The notes beneath the pieces were generated by a model. It saw only the letters and a program-made list of their open reading frames with translations. It did not search any database and had not been told where the DNA came from. Shown here piece after piece: positions 57,808 to 64,000 of a DNA stretch of 64,000 nt. The position numbers and the translations under genes were made by a program. This DNA is from Nonomuraea helvata (GTDB lineage: Bacteria; Actinomycetota; Actinomycetes; Streptosporangiales; Streptosporangiaceae). Location: the NCBI RefSeq assembly GCF_039535785.1, contig NZ_BAAAXV010000009.1, positions 1,674,001-1,738,000 on the forward strand. Direction: 5' to 3'. Each line of letters starts with the position of its first letter. Position 1 is the stretch's first letter.

Positions 57808-59149
57808 CCTGCGGCGCGCCGTACAGAAGGTGCTGCCAGACGTAAGAGCCGACCTCGAGGCCCTCATCCGCATCCCATCGGTGAGCGCCGACCCGGCCGC
57901 GACCGAGGACCTGCGCCGCTGCGCGGAGCTGACGGCGGAGCTCTTCCGCGCCGGCGCCGCCCAGGAGGTGGAGATCCTGGACGACATCCCCGGCGGCCGG
58001 CCGGTGGTCCTCGCCAGTTGTCCCGCACCTCCCGGCCGTCCCACCGTGCTGCTGTACGCCCACTACGACGTGCAGCCCGCCGGCGACCCGGCCCTGTGGT
58101 CGAGCACCCCGTTCGAGCCACGTGAAAGCGATGGGCGACTGTACGGCCGCGGATCCGCCGACGACAAGGCGGGCATCGCCACCCACCTGGCCGCGCTGCT
58201 GGCGCACGACGGGCGTCCGCCGGTCGGAGTCGTCGTCATCGTCGAGGGCGAGGAGGAAATCGGCTCCCCGACACTCGGCGCCTTCCTCGACCGGCACCGT
58301 GACCAGCTCGCCGCCGACGTGATCGTGCTCGCCGACTCGGAGAACATCGAAGTGGGCGTCCCCTCGTTCACCACCACGCTGCGCGGCATGGCCAACTGCG
58401 TCGTCGAGGTGCGGACGCTGGCGGAGAGCGTGCATTCCGGCACGTACGGCGGGGCCGCTCCCGACGCGCTCACCGCACTGTGCCGCCTGCTCGCCACCCT
58501 GCACGACGAGGACGGCCACGTCACGGTGGACGGCCTCGCCACCGGCCGCCCGCCGCAGGCGGACTACCCCGCCGAACGGTTCCGGGCCGAGGCAGGCGTG
58601 CTCGACGGCGTCAGGCTGCTCGGCTCGGGCAGCGTCGCCGAACGGGTCTGGGCCGTACCCGCGGCGACCGTCCTGGCCATCGACGCACCCTCTGTGCCCG
58701 GAGCCGTCAACGCCCTCACCGCATCCGCCCGCGCCAAGGTGAGCCTGCGCATCGCACCGGGCGACGACGCGGTACGGGCCCGCGCGGCCCTGGCCAGGCA
58801 CCTGCGCGACCACGCACCCTGGGGCGCACTGGTGGAGGTCACCGAGGCGGAGATCGCGCAGCCGTACGCGGTCGGCACCCGCGGTCCGGCCTTTGACGCG
58901 GCACGCCGCGCTTACCAGCACGCCTTCGGCCGCGACGTGGTCGACATGGGAGGCGGCGGCGCCATCCCCTTCGTCGCGGAGTTCGCCGCCGCATACCCGA
59001 ACGCCGCCGTCCTCATCACCAGCCCCGGAGGCGATCCGGCCAGCCGCGCCCACAGCACCGACGAGAACCTGCACCTGGCCGACTTCGAACGCGCCTGCCT
59101 CGCCGAAGCGCTCCTGCTCGCCGAACTCGCGGACTGGCCGAGGACGTGA
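57797..59149 (+). CDS. M20-family dipeptidase
   Basis: ATG 57797 gives 450 residues of an M20/M25/M40 di-zinc peptidase. Metal and catalytic residues are in order: LLYAHYDVQPAG (His and Asp), RGSADDKAG (bridging Asp), VEGEEEIGS (catalytic Glu plus ligand Glu), VLADSENIE (Asp) and SRAHSTDENLHL (His). The dimerising lid is at ~190-300. Function: hydrolysis of dipeptides or N-acyl amino acids in the cytoplasm. It is translationally coupled to the MFS transporter. Confidence 0.92.
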   Translation: MSDDLRRAVQKVLPDVRADLEALIRIPSVSADPAATEDLRRCAELTAELFRAGAAQEVEILDDIPGGRPVVLASCPAPPGRPTVLLYAHYDVQPAGDPALWSSTPFEPRESDGRLYGRGSADDKAGIATHLAALLAHDGRPPVGVVVIVEGEEEIGSPTLGAFLDRHRDQLAADVIVLADSENIEVGVPSFTTTLRGMANCVVEVRTLAESVHSGTYGGAAPDALTALCRLLATLHDEDGHVTVDGLATGRPPQADYPAERFRAEAGVLDGVRLLGSGSVAERVWAVPAATVLAIDAPSVPGAVNALTASARAKVSLRIAPGDDAVRARAALARHLRDHAPWGALVEVTEAEIAQPYAVGTRGPAFDAARRAYQHAFGRDVVDMGGGGAIPFVAEFAAAYPNAAVLITSPGGDPASRAHSTDENLHLADFERACLAEALLLAELADWPRT

Positions 59150-59279
59150 CGATCTCAGCGACACCGCTGCCACCCGACCTGAGACAGCTCGCGGAACTCC
59201 ACCTCTGCGACCAGAACTCCCCGCACGCTGGGCACCGCATGGCGGTGTCGTGTCGGGGTCATCTGCCACAATCCGCACC

Positions 59280-59825
59280 ATGACCAGCATGCGTGCCCCC
59301 GAGTTTCGTCAGATCCGCCACCAGGACCAGATTGACACCGAACTGTCGGGCGAGCTGATCGACTGCTGGGTCAAGGTGAGCAACGCCGGCGGCGCCGTGG
59401 GGTTTCCGTTCCCGCCCGTCACCGTCGAGCAGGTCACCCCGGCTGCCGAGCAACTCATCGCGAACTTGCATCCCGACCGGAGCCGCGTGGTCCTGGCCAT
59501 GGTCGACGGCGTCCTGGCGGGCTGGCTGAATGTCCGTCGTGACCCGCATCCGCTGGTGGCGCACTGGGGCACCGTGCATCACGTCCAGTCCCACCCGACC
59601 TTTCGAGGCCGTGGGATCGGGGCGGCCCTGATGAACCACGCCCGTCGGGTCGCCCGCGAGGAAATGGGCCTGGAGCAGCTGCATCTTGCCGCACGGTCCG
59701 GTATGGGGCTGGAGCATTGCTACGGGCGTCTGGGTTTCAAAGAAATCGGCCGCCGTCCGGGCGCCTTGCGCCTGTCCGCGAGCGACGATCGGGACGAGAT
59801 CCTCATGATGTTGGCACCGCTGTGA
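59280..59825 (+). CDS. GNAT-family N-acetyltransferase
   Basis: ATG 59280 gives 181 residues. The GNAT core is VLAMVDGVLAGWLNVRRDPH, VQSHPTFRGRGIGAALMNHA (acetyl-CoA loop with Arg-Gly-Arg-Gly-Ile-Gly-Ala) and LEHCYGRLGFKEIGRRPGAL. No close family with known substrate is recognised. A second in-frame ATG nine bases later is an alternative start. It stands alone after the M20 gene. Confidence 0.85.
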   Translation: MTSMRAPEFRQIRHQDQIDTELSGELIDCWVKVSNAGGAVGFPFPPVTVEQVTPAAEQLIANLHPDRSRVVLAMVDGVLAGWLNVRRDPHPLVAHWGTVHHVQSHPTFRGRGIGAALMNHARRVAREEMGLEQLHLAARSGMGLEHCYGRLGFKEIGRRPGALRLSASDDRDEILMMLAPL

Positions 59826-59950
59826 TCGGCCCGTCAGGGTGTGGACTGGTCTGCCTCGAAAACTGTGCCGCCGAGCGGCGGACGGCGACTCCGAGGTCAC
59901 CTGTAACCCGCCGCACGGCGGCGTCTCTGAGATGGCGCGCCGTGCTGTGA

Positions 59951-60328
59951 TCAGCGCGCGAAGTTGGTGTTGATGTTGGTGTTGCTGATCACCGCTCCGA
60001 TGGCACCGAAGTCGGCGTTCCGCTGGAAATTGAAGTTCCTGTTCTCGTGGAAGCCGAAGTTCCTGTTCCCGTGGAATCCGTCAAAGCGATGGAAGTGACG
60101 GAAGCGGTGGTGGAAGCAGGCGAAGCGATGGAATCGGTGGTGGTGGATTCGGCAGTGAGGAACCCAGGGGTCACCCCAGCCGCTCCCCATGGACGTCCCC
60201 GCCGTCTGGACATATGCCACGTTGGCTTGTGTGGACGCGGGGATCATCTGCGCTGATGCAGGCGAGCTCGTGAGAAGAGCTCCGGCCGCCGCGACTGTCG
60301 CTAGGCCGACAGAGGTCTTCTTCAGCAC
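59951..60328 (-). CDS. Secreted His/Phe-rich low-complexity protein
   Basis: A 125-residue protein with a Sec signal (MLKKTSVGLATVAAAGALLT, cleavage expected after SPASA). Residues ~55-105 are extraordinarily rich in His, Arg and Phe (CRIHHHRFHRFACFHHRFRH, HFHRFDGFHGNRNFGFHENR), with two Cys. The composition suggests metal binding or a sticky surface protein; no family is recognised. Asn-rich repeats (GNRNFGFHENRNFNFQRN) end the region. It is monocistronic on the minus strand. Confidence 0.65.
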   Translation of the reverse strand: MLKKTSVGLATVAAAGALLTSSPASAQMIPASTQANVAYVQTAGTSMGSGWGDPWVPHCRIHHHRFHRFACFHHRFRHFHRFDGFHGNRNFGFHENRNFNFQRNADFGAIGAVISNTNINTNFAR

Positions 60329-61177
60329 GTCGATCTCCTGGTTACTGGCCTTTCGAGCCGGGACTCGGCCATGTCATCGATGGCCGCCGGCCACTATGGT
60401 TTGGCGGTCGGCCTCAGCTCCGCCATGAACGGCGGGAGCGGTACCGACGATCTAGAACTCGATAACGTGGCCCCCAAGTGCCTGGCGGTGACGCCCCAGG
60501 TGTTGCGCAGATGTCTCGGACGGATCCTTACCAGCCACGGGACCTTGGCGATCGTCGCTTCATTCGGGGCCAGCACACCTTCAGCCGGCCATAGGCGAGC
60601 TCCTGGTTCTCCTGCGGGCGTGGTGTCGCGGCCGCAGGCTCGATGAACCGCCTGGAGCGGCCGACCCCCGGAACACCGGCCGCACGACGATCAGACATAC
60701 GCGCATCTCAGCGCCGCCACGATCTCGAGTGCCACGGCTCCGTTGATGAGAGTCGAGCCGCTACAGGCAATCACTCTTGGCACATCAATCGTAGCGCCGG
60801 GGCGACAGGTGGTGTGGGGATCAAGCCAGGAAGTCACCACCTGGATGAGCTTCGATCAGAGCAAGGGTGTGGACTACGGACGTGTCCTCTTCGACAGCCG
60901 ACCCCAACGCGGGACGGAGTGTCCCGACGGGCTCGCAACTGCCGGCCATGGCCTCCACGTCGCGCCCGGCACCGCACAGGATGGTCGACCACTGACGTCA
61001 GCCGTTGTGCATCAAGATGGTCAACAGCCTGTTGGAGGCTCTGGCTGTGGGCATGGGACCGGCCCCGCTGTTGTGGCGAGGCCGGCGGCAGGTGTGGTGG
61101 TTAGCTGAATGTGACGTTGGCGACGTGGCTGCTGCCGTCGTTGAGGTTGAGCTAGAAGTAGCGGTGCTGCCGGCCGC
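60329..61177. other. Decayed intergenic region
   Basis: About 850 bases with no intact gene. Short frames on both strands lack family resemblance. Near 61085-61145 the minus strand reads LNLNDGSSHVANVTFS to a stop, the kind of C-terminal tail seen in secreted beta-sandwich proteins, but an in-frame stop just before it shows decay. No repeats or hairpins with T-runs were found. Confidence 0.4.
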
Positions 61178-61294
61178 GCCCCCGTCGAGCACGGCTTCGC
61201 CCACCTGAAGACCTGGCGCATCCTCACCAAGCTCCGCACGAGCCCCGCCACAGCAGCCGCACCAGCGAAAACCAAGATGGTGGATCTTCAGTGA
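61178..61294 (+). pseudogene. IS5-family transposase C-terminal fragment
   Basis: In the frame of GTC 61184, the translation APVEHGFAHLKTWRILTKLR matches the conserved C-terminal segment of IS5-family DDE transposases, where Glu in VEHGF is the catalytic glutamate. It is followed by unrelated Ala/Lys residues and TGA at 61292-61294. No other part of the transposase is nearby. Confidence 0.75.
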
Positions 61295-61313
61295 AGATCC
61301 GGCTGGACCTCGG

Positions 61314-61607
61314 TCAGTCGATGCCTTCGACGATGCGGAAGTCGCGCTCGACACCGTCGGAGAGGGCGACCAGCGCCTCCTGGTAGGCCGCACTCTCGTG
61401 CGCCGCGACGGCCTGCTCGAAGCTGTCGAACTCGACCAGGACGGTGCGCTCGGCGATTCCGGCGTCGTGCGCGACGACCCGACCGCCACGGACGAGGGTC
61501 CGACCGCCCGCAGGCTGGACGGCCAGACGCGCCAGCTCGTTATAGGCAGCCAGCTTCTCAGGGTCTGAAATGGTGCGGTAGACGCTGACCCAGTAGCCCT
61601 TGGGCAT
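61314..61607 (-). CDS. DUF1330 family protein
   Basis: The 97-residue protein matches the DUF1330 ferredoxin-like fold: GYWVSVYRTISDPEKLAAYN at the start, VLVEFDSFEQAVAAHESAAY in the middle and RDFRIVEGID at the end. Members are small, single-domain and of unknown enzymatic role. ATG 61607 has GGAGGTTCC just upstream on the minus strand. Confidence 0.88.
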   Translation of the reverse strand: MPKGYWVSVYRTISDPEKLAAYNELARLAVQPAGGRTLVRGGRVVAHDAGIAERTVLVEFDSFEQAVAAHESAAYQEALVALSDGVERDFRIVEGID

Positions 61608-61640
61608 GGAACCTCCAGTGTTGGGATGAGTGCAATTGAC

Positions 61641-61815
61641 TTACGGGTTGGTCTCGGACGAGCGTCGGCGGGCGAGGGCGAGGCTTGTCAGCGTGGTGAT
61701 CGCCATGGCGCCGATGCCGACCAGCGCCGCGGTGGTGTAGGCGCTGTCGTCGGGGAAGAGGTGGCCGGGGCCGGGGCCCGCGGCGAGGATCAGGCCGCCG
61801 ATGGCGCTGCGCGGT
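61641..61815 (-). pseudogene. MFS transporter C-terminal fragment
   Basis: In frame to TAA (61641-61643), the translation SAIGGLILAAGPGPGHLFPD and TTAALVGIGAMAITTLTSLA ends in Arg-rich LARRRSSETNP. This is the last two helices and tail of an EmrB/QacA-type MFS protein. The rest is missing; it sits immediately upstream of the DUF1330 gene on the same strand. Confidence 0.6.
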
Positions 61816-61929
61816 CATGGCACCCCTTATCGTCGAAGTGACGATACCCATGATGGCACATCATCCGGTGGGGGACATATGTGACAAATGCCACGGGAGT
61901 GCCCGACGCGCGGACGACGTAGTTGAAGC

Positions 61930-62401
61930 TCATGGCGCTCGACGTCTCGCTCTTGGGGGTCCGTCGAAGGGGAAGCGGTTGGTACGCAGGTGCGGAATCA
62001 TGCCGTACAGCAGCCGCTCGTCCTGGTCAGGCGGGGTACCCGGGGTGGCGCGTACGGTCGCCAGCAGGTCGGGCCGTTCACTGGGGTCGGGCAGCGGTAG
62101 GACCTGGGGATCGTGCCCCGTCATCCGGATCGCCAGCCGCAGGTTGAGCAGGGCGGCCCCGCGACTGATGCCGAGCCCGCGCCCCATGGGGATCGGTGAC
62201 GGCCGGCAGCCGGTCGAGGTCGGCGTACAGGTCCATGGTCGCGTCATCGACACGGCGGAAGCGCCACGGCTGGGTGTTGTGCACTGAGGGCGCCGCGACG
62301 GCGGCGTGCACCAGCCTGCGCACGCCGGCTCGCGTGGCGAAGGGCTTCTTCCCGCCCGCGGACTGCGGAACGGCATAGGGCGCGGCGCCGGTGCCCGTCA
62401 T
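61930..62401 (-). pseudogene. Acg-like nitroreductase, frameshifted and truncated
   Basis: ATG 62401 leads through RAGVRRLVHAAVAAPSVHNT and QPWRFRRVDDATMDLYADLD, the N-terminal FMN-binding part of Acg/Rv2032-type nitroreductase-fold proteins. One extra G in the run at ~62182-62185 shifts the frame; the continuation GISRGAALLNLRLAIRMTGH and LPLPDPSERPDLLATVR is in another frame. After ~FPFDG the sequence diverges and stops at 61930, so the C-terminal half is absent. Acg proteins of mycobacteria belong to the DosR dormancy regulon. Confidence 0.7.
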
Positions 62402-62472
62402 AGGGCCATTCCGAGCGCAGAGGTAAGAACGGACATGAACCCAAGATCTCGCGCTGCACCATGTTCACAGCA

Positions 62473-62486
62473 GGGACCAAAGTCCT
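62473..62486. promoter_or_regulatory. DosR/DevR-like box 1
   Basis: GGGACCAAAGTCCT resembles the DosR motif GGGACTWWAGTCCC with one changed base at the end. It lies 72 bp upstream of the nitroreductase start on the other strand. Confidence 0.5.
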
Positions 62487-62556
62487 TCAGGGCGTGTCCG
62501 ATGGACCGTTGTCGCCAAGACGCATCGACTACATGGGGAATCCGCTCTGCAAGGTC

Positions 62557-62570
62557 GGGACCAAGGTCCC
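62557..62570. promoter_or_regulatory. DosR/DevR-like box 2
   Basis: GGGACC-AA-GGTCCC is a perfect 6-bp palindrome of the DosR/OsdR type, 36 bp before the phosphoketolase ATG and 84 bp (eight turns) from box 1. This is the spacing of paired response-regulator sites. Confidence 0.55.
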
Positions 62571-62606
62571 TAGGCCGGTCCCGGCAGATCCGAGATATTC
62601 GGGCTC

Positions 62607-64000
62607 ATGACACCCATGCAGAGAATCGATGCGTACTGGCGTGCCGCGAACTACCTGTCCGTGGGCCAGATCTACCTCCTCGACAACCCGCTGCTGACCG
62701 AGCCGCTGCGGCCCGAGCACATCAAGCCGCGCCTGCTCGGCCATTGGGGCACCACGCCGGGGCTGAACTTCTGCTTCGCCCACCTCAACCGGATCATCGC
62801 CGAACGCGGCCAGGACATGATCTACATCGCCGGCCCCGGCCACGGCGGCCCGGCGGCGGTCGCCCACGCGTGGCTGGAAGGCACCTACAGCGAGAAATAT
62901 CCGGACATCTCACAGGACGCCGCCGGCATGCGGCGGCTGTTCCGGCAGTTCTCCTTCCCCGGCGGCATCCCCAGCCATGTGGCCCCCGAGACGCCCGGCT
63001 CCATCCATGAGGGCGGCGAGCTCGGCTATTCGCTCGCGCACGCCTTCGGCGCGGCGTTCGACAACCCGCATCTCGTGGTCGCCTGTGTCGTCGGTGACGG
63101 CGAGGCCGAGACCGGCCCGCTCGCCGCCAGCTGGCACTCCAACAAGCTCCTCGACCCCTACCTCGACGGCGTCGTCCTGCCGATCCTGCACCTGAACGGC
63201 TACAAGATCGCCAATCCGACCGTGCTCGCGCGGATACCCGAGGCGGAGCTGGTCAAGCTCATGGAGGGGTACGGCTACCGCCCGCACATCGTCGGCCCCG
63301 ACCACGAGCAGATGGCGCGAACGCTGGACGAGGTGTTCGACCAGATCGCCGCCTACAAGGACGGACGCGCGGACCGCCTGCCGATGATCATCCTGCGCAC
63401 GCCCAAGGGCTGGACCGGACCGCACGAGGTCGACGGAGTGCCGGTGGAAGGGACGTGGCGGGCCCACCAGGTGCCACTGTCCGGCGTCCGCGACAACCCC
63501 GAACACCTGGCCATGCTGGAAGCTTGGATGCGCTCCTACCGGCCCGACGAACTGTTCGATGCCGATGGCAGGCCGGTGCCCGCGCTGCTGCAGACGGTGC
63601 CCGAAGGCCCCCTGCGGATGAGCGCCAGCGCGCATGCGAACGGCGGCGAACTGCTGAAGCCGCTACGACTGCCGGACTTCCGCCACTACGCCGTGGAGGT
63701 CAAATCACCTGCGCAACAGACCAGCGAACCCACCCGCGTGCTCGGTGCCTTCCTACGCGACGTGATCGCCGCCAACCCGCACAACTTCCGGGTGATGGGT
63801 CCGGACGAGACCGCCTCCAACCGGCTGCAAGCCGTCTTCGAGACCACCGACCGGGCGTGGAACGCCGCCCTCGAGCCGACCGACGAGCACCTGGCCGCCG
63901 GCGGGCGGGTGATGGAGGTGCTGTCCGAACACTTGTGCCAGGGCTGGCTGGAAGGCTACCTGCTGACCGGCAGGCACGGCCTGTTCAATTGCTACGAGGC
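62607..64000 (+). CDS. xfp: Xylulose-5-phosphate/fructose-6-phosphate phosphoketolase, 3' end outside window
   Basis: From ATG 62607 the frame is open to the window edge (~464 residues of a usual ~790). It matches phosphoketolase: RIDAYWRAANYLSVGQIYLL, HWGTTPGLNFCFAHLNRIIA, YIAGPGHGGPAAVAHAWLEG, VVGDGEAETGPLAASWHSNK (TPP/Mg site) and ILHLNGYKIANPTVLARI. The enzyme cleaves xylulose-5-P or fructose-6-P with phosphate to acetyl phosphate plus a triose or tetrose phosphate, and depends on thiamine diphosphate. Under low oxygen the acetyl phosphate yields ATP. The start is taken at the first ATG; a second at 62616 is possible. Two DosR-like boxes lie just upstream. Confidence 0.93.
   Translation, partial: MTPMQRIDAYWRAANYLSVGQIYLLDNPLLTEPLRPEHIKPRLLGHWGTTPGLNFCFAHLNRIIAERGQDMIYIAGPGHGGPAAVAHAWLEGTYSEKYPDISQDAAGMRRLFRQFSFPGGIPSHVAPETPGSIHEGGELGYSLAHAFGAAFDNPHLVVACVVGDGEAETGPLAASWHSNKLLDPYLDGVVLPILHLNGYKIANPTVLARIPEAELVKLMEGYGYRPHIVGPDHEQMARTLDEVFDQIAAYKDGRADRLPMIILRTPKGWTGPHEVDGVPVEGTWRAHQVPLSGVRDNPEHLAMLEAWMRSYRPDELFDADGRPVPALLQTVPEGPLRMSASAHANGGELLKPLRLPDFRHYAVEVKSPAQQTSEPTRVLGAFLRDVIAANPHNFRVMGPDETASNRLQAVFETTDRAWNAALEPTDEHLAAGGRVMEVLSEHLCQGWLEGYLLTGRHGLFNCYE

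Noticed and set aside
1..64000. CRISPR arrays or restriction-modification systems
   Set aside because: No regularly spaced repeats, cas genes, restriction endonucleases or DNA methyltransferases were recognised. The methyltransferase at 52426 is fused to a MerR HTH and lacks DNA-methylase motifs.
1..64000. Complete biosynthetic gene cluster
   Set aside because: No polyketide synthase, NRPS, terpene cyclase or RiPP precursor was seen; the P450/SDR/ABC operon alone is not a scaffold-building cluster.

Overview
This window is chromosomal DNA of a high-GC actinomycete. Third codon positions are strongly G/C, GTG starts are common, many genes lack a Shine-Dalgarno site as leaderless genes do, and regulators of the MocR, TetR, LuxR/LAL and BTAD types are abundant. 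The protein families present (SCO6745-like, DLW-39, phosphonatase-like HAD, BTAD and LAL ATPases, IS701) fit the Streptosporangiaceae (Nonomuraea-like genera) best. That placement is an inference from recall, not a search result.

Bases 1 to about 10,190 are an accessory island ending at a tRNA-Ala(TGC) gene. It carries a partial DUF1963 gene, a TPR gene, a chimeric TPR/WD40 remnant, a Phd/VapC-type toxin-antitoxin pair, an IS701-family element interrupted by an IS256-family element, a Lsr2-DUF6461 fusion gene, a deoxyribosyltransferase-like phage-type gene and an N-terminally truncated tyrosine integrase. A 31-bp direct repeat containing the last 10 nt of the tRNA occurs at 4461-4491 and 10093-10123. 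Both copies sit on a terminator hairpin, which suggests two integrative elements stacked in tandem at the same tRNA. IS701 later inserted into the CTAG of the distal copy and duplicated it.

From about 10,200 to 30,000 the gene order looks like chromosomal core: HAD hydrolase, DLW-39, MFS plus AhpD-like genes divergent from a MocR regulator, a universal stress protein, a very large BTAD regulator, a 53-codon ORF, a LAL regulator, an SRPBCC protein, a truncated FAD monooxygenase with a TetR regulator, a MocR/PaiB divergent pair and a GbsR-like regulator. A convergent gap at 27.3-27.5 kb holds four DnaA-box-like sites. A secreted four-cysteine protein and a SUKH-4 family protein follow.

Bases 29,700-35,730 hold a compact minus-strand operon (P450, SDR, ABC ATPase, ABC permease, GNAT) with overlapping or closely spaced genes. 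It is divergent from an unusual regulator with two helix-turn-helix domains, an IS30-type one and a GbsR/MarR-type one.

Bases 35,700-59,830 mix small-molecule, stress and resistance genes. They include an HMA metal-binding protein, TetR regulators, a PHP pseudogene, a flavin reductase, two VOC proteins, a LuxR regulator with its HTH first, TetR-CMD and Ohr. They also include a tandem ABC-F pair (one internally deleted) behind a leader that encodes a 9-residue peptide, an SDR, a DMT transporter, an APH-GNAT fusion, a MerR-methyltransferase fusion, a LAL regulator divergent from an MFS/M20-dipeptidase operon, and a GNAT.

Bases 59,950-64,000 begin with a secreted His/Phe-rich protein and a decayed zone (IS5 transposase tail, MFS tail, frameshifted Acg-like nitroreductase). 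They end in a phosphoketolase gene cut by the window edge. Two DosR/DevR-like palindromes lie between the nitroreductase relic and the phosphoketolase, hinting at hypoxia or redox control.
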